64,000 nt of DNA from Treponema sp. (GTDB lineage: Bacteria; Spirochaetota; Spirochaetia; Treponematales; Treponemataceae): NCBI GenBank assembly GCA_017449285.1, contig JAFSJX010000105.1:1-64000 (forward strand). The letters are read 5' to 3'. The notes under the pieces were generated by a model. It was not told where the DNA came from. It made no database searches and saw only the letters and a list, made by a program, of their open reading frames with translations. Positions 1-7,849 of the stretch are shown in pieces. Position 1 is the stretch's first letter; each line of letters opens with the position of its first letter. Made by a program: the position numbers and the translations under genes.

Positions 1-183
1 AGAGAGGTCAAAATATCGCGCGACTTTGTAAAGAACGGTCAGGGAGGGGATTTTCTTTCCGTTTTCGATTTCGGAAATGTAGACCTGATGAGAGTCAATC
101 GCATCGGCGAATTTTTCCTGAGACACACCTTTTTTCTGTCGTAGCTCCCGCAGAGTCTCTGCAACCGCACTGTTAATCGGCAT
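1..183 (-). CDS. XRE-family helix-turn-helix regulator (C-terminus off the window edge)
   Basis: The 61 visible codons encode a Cro/C1-type DNA-binding domain: an N-terminal helix (residues about 8-18), the turn with the GVSQEKFA motif at about 19-26, then the recognition helix and the typical YISEIENGKKIPS stretch. Such proteins are sequence-specific repressors or activators in the cytoplasm. The ATG at 183 is the only sensible start and is divergent from the promoter of the lipoprotein gene at 283, so it may act on that 100-bp interval (inference). The reading frame is still open at base 1, so the full length and any C-terminal domain are unknown. Confidence 0.85.
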   Translation of the reverse strand, partial: MPINSAVAETLRELRQKKGVSQEKFADAIDSHQVYISEIENGKKIPSLTVLYKVARYFDLS

Positions 184-207
184 AAGAACAGAATAAAGGC
201 TTTTTAC

Positions 208-236
208 TTGAAAAGTTATAAGCGATAGTTTATAAT
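208..236 (+). promoter_or_regulatory. Sigma70-type promoter for the lipoprotein operon
   Basis: TTGAAA at 208-213 and TATAAT at 231-236 are separated by 17 bp, which is a near-ideal housekeeping promoter. It sits about 47 bp before the ATG at 283, with a TTGGAGG ribosome site in between. Confidence 0.75.
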
Positions 237-282
237 TACTTTAAGTATAAGTTTTTGCTTATATAAATATTGGAGGATTTTT

Positions 283-990
283 ATGAAAAAATTACTTGGT
301 TTGCTGGTTCTTGCGGCATCTTTCTCTGCTTTTATGGGATGTGCTACAACAAAAACAAAAGGCTCAGGAATAAAAGGACAGGGGTCTAAAGTTGACACCG
401 GAAAAAGAATCCTAATCGACTATCAGGGTGCTACTTTTGGTTCTGAAATTCCAGAATGGGTAAAACTTATAGGCGAAGGTCAATATTCGGAAAAGGTTTT
501 GTCAAAATCAATGCCTGGCGTTGAAAATAAAAAAGTTTTTGTTGTCACAAATCGCGGAAATAAGCTGAACTACATTGAGCAGTGGGCAGACCTTGTAAAA
601 GTAGAAACAGAAGTAGCAGGAATCATGGAAAGAGTAGCCGGAAAATCTGTTGAAGCAACAATGAACGGCAGTGATAATGAAGATTTGCAGGAGACATTGA
701 ATATGTATCGTGTATCTCTGACAAATGTAAGGCTTTCTGGACTTGAAAAAATCGCTAGTTATTGGACAAAAAACAAGCTTGTTGATGATGACGGTGAAAC
801 AATAGAAACATTTTATGAATATTATGCAGTCTGGGGAATGGATAAAAAGATTTTCAACAATCAGTTAAAAGAAGCACTTAAAGGAATTGATGAGACTGCT
901 ACAGAAGCAGCAATCCTAAAAGCAAAGGTTACTGAAGATTTGCTTGACTCTGTTACTGACGGCACTGTTACAGATGCTTATTCATACTAA
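283..990 (+). CDS. Putative lipoprotein, first gene of an exported-protein trio
   Basis: This 235-residue protein starts with a short basic N-terminus and a hydrophobic signal that ends in a lipobox (FMGC, Cys about residue 20), followed by a Lys/Gly/Thr-rich linker. That predicts lipid anchoring on the periplasmic face of a membrane. The rest is a mixed alpha/beta sequence with EIPEW and YYAVWGMDK motifs that resemble the exported proteins often found beside LPP20 proteins in spirochaetes. A GGAGG site lies 7-8 bases before the ATG. The next gene starts inside its last codons, so the two are probably translationally coupled. No enzymatic motif is visible and the function is unknown. Confidence 0.8.
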   Translation: MKKLLGLLVLAASFSAFMGCATTKTKGSGIKGQGSKVDTGKRILIDYQGATFGSEIPEWVKLIGEGQYSEKVLSKSMPGVENKKVFVVTNRGNKLNYIEQWADLVKVETEVAGIMERVAGKSVEATMNGSDNEDLQETLNMYRVSLTNVRLSGLEKIASYWTKNKLVDDDGETIETFYEYYAVWGMDKKIFNNQLKEALKGIDETATEAAILKAKVTEDLLDSVTDGTVTDAYSY

Positions 991-1978
991 AACAAGAAAA
1001 ATCGCCCGTGCAATTTTCTGTTTTCTACTGATGCTTGTCATTCTGTCATGCACTTCAGTTCCAAAAACAGAAAAACCGCTTTGGGCGGATTCTTTTTCAG
1101 TAAATCAAGTTTTTCCGTCCTCGGAATATATCACGGCCTTAGGCTATGCAAAGAAAAAAGAAATGGCAGCCTCCGTGGCGGACGGAAATCTTGCCTCGTA
1201 TTTTTCAAAAGAAGTCTCGGCTGTCACAAGGGCTGGCCAGCGGCTTTCAAATACAGAGGAAGCCCGGGAAAACATTTCAAGAGAAATCATAATAAAATCA
1301 CAAATCGAACTGTTCGGAATAAAGCATACGGAATATTATTTTGACTCACAAAGCAAGAATTATATCGTCTGCGCTTATATTTCAAGGGAAGAAGCATGGG
1401 CTGTTTTAGAACCAAAGTTGAACATACACTATTCTTCTCTTTCAAAAAATATCTCACAGGTAAAAAATCAGAAAGGGCTAAAGACTGTAATCAAAGCAAA
1501 TAAAATTCTGTCAAATACATCTGATTTTGAGGATTTGTATTATACGGCTCTTTTTATCTTTCCGAATAGGTGTGAAAAATATTCAGGTCTTATGGAAGAT
1601 ATAATGAATTTGAAACAGCGGCTTCCAAGTCTGACTCGTGAGGTGAAAATAAAAATAAATACAAAAGGTGATGGTGACGGGCGAATTTATTCAAAAATAA
1701 GCAGTCTTGTAACAGATGCGGGCTTTACGATATGCAAATCGGGCGAAAACCATATTATGAATGTGGATGTTGATATTACAGAGCAAATTACAGGAAAAGT
1801 TCATGCTGTTTATCCGCAAATATCTGTAGTTGTTAGTGACGGAAAAGAAACTGTCTCGTCCTTCTCAAAATCACTTGAAAAGGTTGCGGCTTTTAATTCG
1901 ACTACAGTTCAAAAAATGGCACTTAGTCGAATAGAAGAGCTTTTGGAACAAGAATTCGTAGAGGCATGCTTAAGGTAG
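974..1978 (+). CDS. LPP20-like lipoprotein
   Basis: The protein (334 residues from the ATG at 974) has a membrane signal ending in VILSC, a good lipobox. A longer reading from 944 would put eleven extra residues before the signal and is less likely. After the lipobox comes PLWADSFSV and a GYAKKKEMAASVADGNL stretch, which match the LPP20 lipoprotein family in character (PxW then a conserved repeat-residue helix). The C-terminal half (about 220-334) looks like a second alpha/beta domain. The gene overlaps the end of the preceding lipoprotein gene by 17 bases and is followed 34 bases later by the CsgG-like gene. The role is probably structural or assembly-related in the envelope; no catalytic residues are seen. 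Confidence 0.75.
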   Translation: MLIHTKTRKIARAIFCFLLMLVILSCTSVPKTEKPLWADSFSVNQVFPSSEYITALGYAKKKEMAASVADGNLASYFSKEVSAVTRAGQRLSNTEEARENISREIIIKSQIELFGIKHTEYYFDSQSKNYIVCAYISREEAWAVLEPKLNIHYSSLSKNISQVKNQKGLKTVIKANKILSNTSDFEDLYYTALFIFPNRCEKYSGLMEDIMNLKQRLPSLTREVKIKINTKGDGDGRIYSKISSLVTDAGFTICKSGENHIMNVDVDITEQITGKVHAVYPQISVVVSDGKETVSSFSKSLEKVAAFNSTTVQKMALSRIEELLEQEFVEACLR

Positions 1979-2012
1979 AAAAAATTAAGGAACAATAAAG
2001 GCAGGAGTTTTT

Positions 2013-3623
2013 ATGAAGAAATTTACGATTTGTCTGTTTGCGATTTTGACAACAATTCCGCTTTTTGCAAAAACTTACAGCTTGCAGGAGGCGATTAGCA
2101 AGGGAAGTTCCGAAATATGCAAGAAAATCGATGGCAATATAAATACCGTGGTAATCGTAGATGTTCAAGCGGATTCAGAGCGTTTAAGTGATTATATTTA
2201 TTCTGAGTTAAATAACAACTTTGTAGTTAATCTGAAAACAACAGCCGTTGCGGAAAGAAATGACTCTACGCTTTCCCTTATCAAGAAGGAATTTGATTAT
2301 CAAAATTCTGGTGAAGTGAGTGATGACTCAATACAATCCGTAGGCAACTCTCTTGGAGCAGATTGCCTTGTTTTTGGAAAACTTGAAGACGCTTCCTCTG
2401 GTTGGAAGTTTACTTTAAAAGCCGTTCAAGTGGAAACAAAGAAAATTTTGTCTGTCTGGAGTGGCACAGTTTCACGGAATGACAAAGATGTGAAGTATTA
2501 TATTGCATCTAAAAAATCAAACCAACAGGAAAACATAGAGAAAGACTCAACAAGCAATACTGCCGTTGAAAATAAAATTGAAACTGAGACCAAAACTGCT
2601 GAAAGAAAAGTAAAAGTTTCTGACATTCAAGCAAGTAAAGAGCAAGTTTCAACAGCAGAGTGGCTTTTCCCTCTATACGGTTGTGAAATCGGAAAGACTA
2701 CAGTAAAGGAAATGAAGAAATTGGGGAAGAAAAAATGGTTCGAGAACTATTACATAATAAACGACAGACTCTTTTGGTACGACAACGATACAAAAGTTTT
2801 TGACCATATGTACATAACTCGCAATAGTTGGATTCCAGAATGGGAAGAACGCGGATATTCTCCGAGCCTTTCATACAATGAATGGATTAGTTTTTTAAAA
2901 TCAAGAGGCTATGATGTAAAAGTAAAATATCCACCTAAATTGCAACAACAATATTCATATTATTCTAAAACCTCTCTTGAGGCAACTGTGGTGGCATTAA
3001 ATAAGTTCCCAATACAGCATTATATTAAGTTAGATTTTAGCTACTCAGGACATACAGGACTTAATGATAAAAATACACTTTATTCTTTTATGGTCTCAAC
3101 AGGAAGTTATTATATTGATAGTTGGACATCAATAGAAGATAAAAGCGGAGCATCAGAGCGAAATTATGAAAAAACTGTCACTGATTTACTCTTACGAAAT
3201 GCCCCAATAAAAAGCTGCGGCTGGAAGTGGGAAAACGGCTACACTATTAACGGAAATACATTTTATGATGTATCGGAATCGTATAAAGAACAGGCTGGCA
3301 CTGTAAATGTTGAGGGACATGGAGAACTTCTATATTATCTTTATGATACTTACTCTTACCTTGACGGAGATACAAGTCCTTTTACAACGAAGTATTTACC
3401 GTATTGGATTGAATCTATGGGATATTCTATTTCAAGCATAAGAAAGGTTTACCCGAATAAAAATTTATCCGAAAATGTAAAATCTTTAATGTGGAAACGA
3501 AATTGTGATGTGAGTATCGTATTATGCGATGAAAACACAAATAACCCATATATTTGTTTCAATAGTTTTGATAAATCAGCAAATTTATATTCAACATATA
3601 TATATATATTAAAAAGAAACTAA
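2013..3623 (+). CDS. Exported CsgG/LpoB-like protein with a large unknown C-terminal domain
   Basis: A signal peptide (about residues 1-18, ending LFAKT) precedes a domain of about 150 residues with the beta-alpha rhythm of the CsgG/penicillin-binding-protein-activator LpoB fold: VVIVDVQADSERLSDYIYSEL, then VAERNDSTLSLIKKE, then a LGADCLVFGKLED strand. This fold is used by curli secretion pores and peptidoglycan synthase activators. A Lys/Glu/Ser linker follows (about 170-215), then about 320 residues rich in Tyr, Trp and Ser that I do not recognise. There is no lipobox. It is the third gene of the lipoprotein/LPP20 set, an association also seen in flagellar outer-membrane genes (FlgO/FlgP-like), so a surface-structure role is plausible but unproven. 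Confidence 0.7.
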   Translation: MKKFTICLFAILTTIPLFAKTYSLQEAISKGSSEICKKIDGNINTVVIVDVQADSERLSDYIYSELNNNFVVNLKTTAVAERNDSTLSLIKKEFDYQNSGEVSDDSIQSVGNSLGADCLVFGKLEDASSGWKFTLKAVQVETKKILSVWSGTVSRNDKDVKYYIASKKSNQQENIEKDSTSNTAVENKIETETKTAERKVKVSDIQASKEQVSTAEWLFPLYGCEIGKTTVKEMKKLGKKKWFENYYIINDRLFWYDNDTKVFDHMYITRNSWIPEWEERGYSPSLSYNEWISFLKSRGYDVKVKYPPKLQQQYSYYSKTSLEATVVALNKFPIQHYIKLDFSYSGHTGLNDKNTLYSFMVSTGSYYIDSWTSIEDKSGASERNYEKTVTDLLLRNAPIKSCGWKWENGYTINGNTFYDVSESYKEQAGTVNVEGHGELLYYLYDTYSYLDGDTSPFTTKYLPYWIESMGYSISSIRKVYPNKNLSENVKSLMWKRNCDVSIVLCDENTNNPYICFNSFDKSANLYSTYIYILKRN

Positions 3624-3638
3624 AAGGAGGTGCATTGT

Positions 3639-3983
3639 ATGAATGATGAGAACAATTATGTTATTGAAGGAACAATAAGAGAAATAGAGATTTCAAAAGA
3701 TAAAAATGAAGTAAAAATACGATTGTGTGGTCTTGAGGGCTATTTACTAAAGCAGAATGAAAACAGATTCAACTTAGTCTGCTCTGAAAATTTAAAGAGT
3801 GGCTATACAATAGTCGCATTTGACGAAAAGGAAAAATTTAGGGTCTGTTCTTCTTTACTTGATTCAACATATCTTGGGCATCGTGTAAGATTGGTAATTG
3901 ACAAAATTGTTGATGAGCACGGAATAAATTTAAATTCTGCTGATAAATTAGATATCACCTCTCTCATCCTTCTTGCAGATTAA
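3639..3983 (+). CDS. Small hypothetical protein beside the SIR2-like gene
   Basis: This is a 114-residue acidic soluble protein with no recognised domain. Its N-terminal half has alternating beta-type residues (VIEGTIREIEI, EVKIRLCGLEGYLL) that suggest a small beta barrel or OB-like fold, but this is only an impression. A strong AAAGGAGG site at 3623-3630 is spaced 8 bases from the ATG at 3639; a GTG at 3630 lies inside that site and is rejected. It ends three bases before the SIR2-like gene, which has no visible ribosome site of its own, so the pair is probably translationally coupled. Confidence 0.6.
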   Translation: MNDENNYVIEGTIREIEISKDKNEVKIRLCGLEGYLLKQNENRFNLVCSENLKSGYTIVAFDEKEKFRVCSSLLDSTYLGHRVRLVIDKIVDEHGINLNSADKLDITSLILLAD

Positions 3984-3986
3984 CTT

Positions 3987-5681
3987 ATGCCCGCTCCCTA
4001 TACTCCCACACATTCCGAAACCCTCGTTTTCATCGGTGCAGGAGCGACAGCCACGCTCGGTATGCCATCAAGTGATAATCAGACAAAAATCTTTCGGAAT
4101 TTGGGCGATGAAGAAAAATCAAATGAAGAAATTCTTTCGCCTTATTTTTCAGAGCCTGACTTGTCAAAGGTCATTCACTTCCTTGATTTTCTTGATAACG
4201 ATACTTTCTTTGAAGTCCGCGATTCTGATTTGCAAAATGCGGAAATGGTTTATGGCAAGCAAGACCAAAAAATCCTTCAAAACAGAATCCTTGAGCTTCG
4301 TTCGGAATACGACTGGAATGCGGCAAAAAAGGTTTTGAAAATCTGTCCTCATAATGAAGAAAATGACAACCTGATACGCGATGCATATTCAATAATTGAC
4401 AAAAAACTGCTCGCTCATCAATCATTGAAGGTGAGAGGCTGTCTGAACAAGTCTGGCAATGACATTTCATGCGAAGAAATTCTTTCACCGTCACGATTAC
4501 AGGGGGCGCGGAATTTTCTCACGCTTTTCATCAATATGCTTTTTGCCGGAGCGTGGTACAAAATCTCAAAGGGCGAAAAATCAGATGAATTTGCAAAATA
4601 CAAAAAGTTCATCAACTCCTTTGACCGACTGATGCAGAAAGAAGGTATAAAGTTCGCTGGTCAGAGGAAAAAAATTCACAGCCGAGATTTTTATCTCTTT
4701 TCAACATCTTTCGTTTCTTTCAATTTTGAGATGGTCTTTCCGTGGATTTTTATGAACTCCCATTATGAGCTGAATCATCATCCGCCCTACATTCAAGACC
4801 ATCCGCTAAAATTGTGGCTTGATTACGGAGTGGAGCATCGAGGACGAAAACTTGTGGACGGTAAGATAGAGCCGACTCTTGAATTTACTGAAAGTGTCGC
4901 AAGCCGCGAGAATGAAGATGACCACATCGGCACTCCGATTAACCGTGCTGGAAAATTTTATTTTGCCCACGGCTCGTCTGCCTGGCGGGAATGCCCTGTA
5001 TGCGGAAGAATGACATTCTTTCACGGAAACAATGATTGGGGTGATTACAAATCAAAAAAATTGATTCCAGTTTTTCCAATCCCGCTTTTTGAATCTGACA
5101 AAACTGATTCAAAAGAATTTACTCAAAAAGAAAACGATTGGCGAAAGGAATTAAAATATGATTCGCTTCAATGTATGCACTGCGGCTCTGAAACGAAAGC
5201 AAGTGACGCGCCAATGATTATGCAGACCATGTACAAATCTACGCCCACATCTTTCTTGGAAGAAATCCAACGGAATGTGAAAATATCGCTGGAAAAAGCA
5301 AAACACATCGTTTTACTCGGCTACCGGCTTCCGCCCGACGATACAATCTGGCAGCACGCATTCGCCGAAGGAATCAGAGCCAGAACCGAAACTGAAAATG
5401 CGGCATTTTGTACGGTGGTTGTCGGTCATAAAGGTGAAGAAAAATGGATTAATTCAGATGAATTAGATTCATACATCAAAAAATATAAGGACAAAGGCGA
5501 CGGTTATGGAATTGATGCAATCCAAAATGCAATCGCCATTTTCGGCAAAGATAAAGTCCGTGCATGGACAGGAGGAATTCCGCAGGTATTCGGAAATTGC
5601 ACGGAAAAAGATGTAAAAGAATTGTTCTATTCAAAAAATTTTATAAAATTAGACTGGAAGAATACAAGACTAGAAGAATAA
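3987..5681 (+). CDS. SIR2-like NAD-binding protein with a sirtuin-type zinc ribbon
   Basis: The 564-residue protein has sirtuin hallmarks in the right order. Residues 17-26 read GAGATATLGM, matching the GAGxSxxSGI NAD loop. H328 in YFAHGSSAW sits where the catalytic His precedes the metal site. Four cysteines, C336/C339 and C396/C399, form a CxxC...CxxC zinc ribbon. A late strand IVLLGYRLPPDD (about 441-452) matches the closing Rossmann strand. A long helical insertion separates the NAD loop from the His. Sirtuins deacylate proteins or cleave NAD; in bacterial defence SIR2 domains often deplete NAD. It lies in a same-strand run with zinc-ribbon and ankyrin genes. No ribosome site is visible. 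Deacylase versus NADase activity cannot be told from the sequence. Confidence 0.75.
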   Translation: MPAPYTPTHSETLVFIGAGATATLGMPSSDNQTKIFRNLGDEEKSNEEILSPYFSEPDLSKVIHFLDFLDNDTFFEVRDSDLQNAEMVYGKQDQKILQNRILELRSEYDWNAAKKVLKICPHNEENDNLIRDAYSIIDKKLLAHQSLKVRGCLNKSGNDISCEEILSPSRLQGARNFLTLFINMLFAGAWYKISKGEKSDEFAKYKKFINSFDRLMQKEGIKFAGQRKKIHSRDFYLFSTSFVSFNFEMVFPWIFMNSHYELNHHPPYIQDHPLKLWLDYGVEHRGRKLVDGKIEPTLEFTESVASRENEDDHIGTPINRAGKFYFAHGSSAWRECPVCGRMTFFHGNNDWGDYKSKKLIPVFPIPLFESDKTDSKEFTQKENDWRKELKYDSLQCMHCGSETKASDAPMIMQTMYKSTPTSFLEEIQRNVKISLEKAKHIVLLGYRLPPDDTIWQHAFAEGIRARTETENAAFCTVVVGHKGEEKWINSDELDSYIKKYKDKGDGYGIDAIQNAIAIFGKDKVRAWTGGIPQVFGNCTEKDVKELFYSKNFIKLDWKNTRLEE

Positions 5682-5694
5682 ACAGGAGCTTTTT

Positions 5695-7065
5695 ATGTAT
5701 TGTAGAAGTTGTGGATTTAAATTGGACGATGATGCTGTATTTTGTATGAACTGTGGTGTAAAGGTTGCGAATGACACTTCATCAAAATATTGCGCTCACT
5801 GCGGAAATGAGCTTGAAGCAGATGCCGTTTTTTGCATGAGCTGTGGAAACAAAATTCATGATGATTCGAAAGAGCCAGAAAAAGCAACAAATACCGAAAG
5901 CGAGATTATAAAAGAAAAAACTGTTGAATCAACCGAACAAAATGAAGTGCCTGTAAGCGATACCGTACCTAAAGATATTGTTATCGAAAATGAAACCGTG
6001 ACTACCCCTACAAATGATGAGGTAGCAAAAGAAACATCGTTTTATGAGCAGAGAGTGGATGGGGATGAAAAGCAAGATAAAACTCTTGAAACAACTACAA
6101 CCGATTTTCCCCTGTTATCCACAAGGGAATATAGGTGCTTGTCAACAGAAGAGAAAGACTCATACAAACTAAAATTAGATTCACTTTTAGTTAATGAAAA
6201 AATTGATGCTGAAACCAAAAGAAATATTTGCAAGACATTAGTTCAGTATGGGTATGTTTATTATTGTTATTCAAAATATATGCCTGAAAACAAATCCGCC
6301 CAAAAAACTGATTCTTTGGATGAAAAATCTGAATCAATTGAGGAATATAAAGATATTTCTGTCAACGGCAGGCATTTTTTATATTTAGATGATTCCAAAA
6401 AGGTCTTCTGCCCGAAGTGCAAGAAAAGAGTTGATTCTGCTTCAACAGTCTGCTCTTGGTGCAATACTAGCTTTATGACCGATATGAATGAAAAATCCAA
6501 CAACAATTCTTCCATAAGTCAACCCATTGTTTCCGAGTATTACGAAGAAAAGAGAACCGATTCGGTGGCAGATTCTACAGAATCTCCTGCGAAATCAAAG
6601 ACGGGATTACTTGTTGCAGCTATTTTTATTGCACTTGCGATTTGTGGGGGAATCTCAATTTCAAAAAATTTTTCAACTCCAGTGCAAAACTCTTCGAGCA
6701 GTTTTACATCAAGTGACACCTTCAATTTTGATGTCCTCAAACCTTATACTTTTAATTATTCGGACGAATGGGATTCTTACGAATTTGATTGCTATAAACT
6801 TTATAAAAAAAGTCTTGAGGATTTGTGGAACAATCTCCCCCGATATGTTATCTATAACGGGAAAAAACGAGAATTAAATATCAAATATATTGATTATTTC
6901 GATGTCGTGGAAAACTCTGATGAATTTGGCGACGCAGAAACAATTTTGAAGAAATATAATGTCATAATTGTTTGGGATAACTACGATGGTTCTTATTATC
7001 ATTTTGGCGGTCTGCAAATAAGAAAGGGAAGGAAAGGAATGTATTTATATCCTAAATCAAATTAA
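5695..7065 (+). CDS. Triple zinc-ribbon single-pass membrane protein
   Basis: The 456-residue protein begins with two tandem zinc ribbons (C3/C6...C17/C20 and C33/C36...C47/C50), followed by an acidic Glu/Thr-rich linker to about residue 140 and a short helical region. A third ribbon (FCPKCKKR...CSWC) is near 240-260. One membrane segment lies at about 302-322 (TGLLVAAIFIALAICGG), and about 130 residues follow on the other side. The layout suggests cytoplasmic metal-binding sensors tethered to the membrane with an extracytoplasmic output or sensing domain. GGAG lies 9-10 bases before the ATG. It is 13 bases downstream of the SIR2-like gene and is probably co-transcribed. The C-terminal domain is not recognised. 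Confidence 0.7.
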   Translation: MYCRSCGFKLDDDAVFCMNCGVKVANDTSSKYCAHCGNELEADAVFCMSCGNKIHDDSKEPEKATNTESEIIKEKTVESTEQNEVPVSDTVPKDIVIENETVTTPTNDEVAKETSFYEQRVDGDEKQDKTLETTTTDFPLLSTREYRCLSTEEKDSYKLKLDSLLVNEKIDAETKRNICKTLVQYGYVYYCYSKYMPENKSAQKTDSLDEKSESIEEYKDISVNGRHFLYLDDSKKVFCPKCKKRVDSASTVCSWCNTSFMTDMNEKSNNNSSISQPIVSEYYEEKRTDSVADSTESPAKSKTGLLVAAIFIALAICGGISISKNFSTPVQNSSSSFTSSDTFNFDVLKPYTFNYSDEWDSYEFDCYKLYKKSLEDLWNNLPRYVIYNGKKRELNIKYIDYFDVVENSDEFGDAETILKKYNVIIVWDNYDGSYYHFGGLQIRKGRKGMYLYPKSN

Positions 7066-7086
7066 ACATATCACGGAGCAATTTTT

Positions 7087-7830
7087 ATGGCAAACACTTT
7101 TGATGATGACGGATATTTTGAAAAAGTTTTTAGCGTAAAAGAAAACATCATTGATAGAAATGATTACAAAAAATTAAAAACGGCATTCAACCTTGCTCAT
7201 GATGTTCGGAAATTTGAAATCGAACTGTTTTGGAAAAGAGGAACATATTTTTGGGCATTTATACTTGCTTCATTTACAGCTTATTTTGTGACTTTTGGCA
7301 AGATTCTTGAGAAAAGTTGCTTTTCTCTATGTGCAATAATTAGATTTTCTCCAATGGCAAAAATCGCACTTCTCGTTATCGCTTGCTTATGCTTTATATT
7401 TTGTTATTCATGGGTTCTTATAAACAAAGGTTCTAAATTTTGGCAAAAAAATTGGGAAGCACATATTGATGAAATGGAAGATATGTTTTCAGGAAAATTA
7501 TACAAGACCTTTTTGAATACGAAAACCGGTGATTTTAATAATAAAGCATTGAGTAAAAAAGCCTATGATTATTCTGTGACGCAAATCACCACAGTTACTT
7601 CGATAATTTTGATGGTTGTTTCTGCAATTCTAAGTATATTTCATTTGTTGATTTTTCTTGTAGATTTCTGGAAGTATTTATTTAAACATAATCTTGGATT
7701 TGAAATGATTCCTTTATTAATTGCTTTTCTTGTAGTTTTTTTATTTGGATTTGCAGTTTCAAAAATAAAAGAATGTGTTGGAAATTCTGACAACGAAGAA
7801 TATCAAGGAAAATGGTTTCAACGAAAGTGA
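7087..7830 (+). CDS. Multi-pass membrane protein of unknown function
   Basis: The 247-residue protein has about four hydrophobic segments: roughly 57-80, 94-115, 160-185 and 205-225. The stretch before the first segment (FEIELFWKRGTYFWAF) and the one after the second (WVLINKGSKFWQKNWEAHID) carry conserved-looking Trp/Arg/Lys residues at the membrane edge and recall small helical membrane proteins often found beside bacterial conflict or signalling genes. I cannot name a family. A CACGGAG site precedes the ATG. It sits between two zinc-ribbon genes on the same strand, and its N-terminus (about 1-50) is soluble and predicted cytoplasmic. Confidence 0.65.
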   Translation: MANTFDDDGYFEKVFSVKENIIDRNDYKKLKTAFNLAHDVRKFEIELFWKRGTYFWAFILASFTAYFVTFGKILEKSCFSLCAIIRFSPMAKIALLVIACLCFIFCYSWVLINKGSKFWQKNWEAHIDEMEDMFSGKLYKTFLNTKTGDFNNKALSKKAYDYSVTQITTVTSIILMVVSAILSIFHLLIFLVDFWKYLFKHNLGFEMIPLLIAFLVVFLFGFAVSKIKECVGNSDNEEYQGKWFQRK

Positions 7831-7849
7831 ATAAATGGAGAAGCGGATT

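Noticed and set aside
3987-5681. SIR2-like gene as a Thoeris ThsA
   Set aside because: No SLOG domain and no TIR partner (ThsB) were seen in the neighbourhood.
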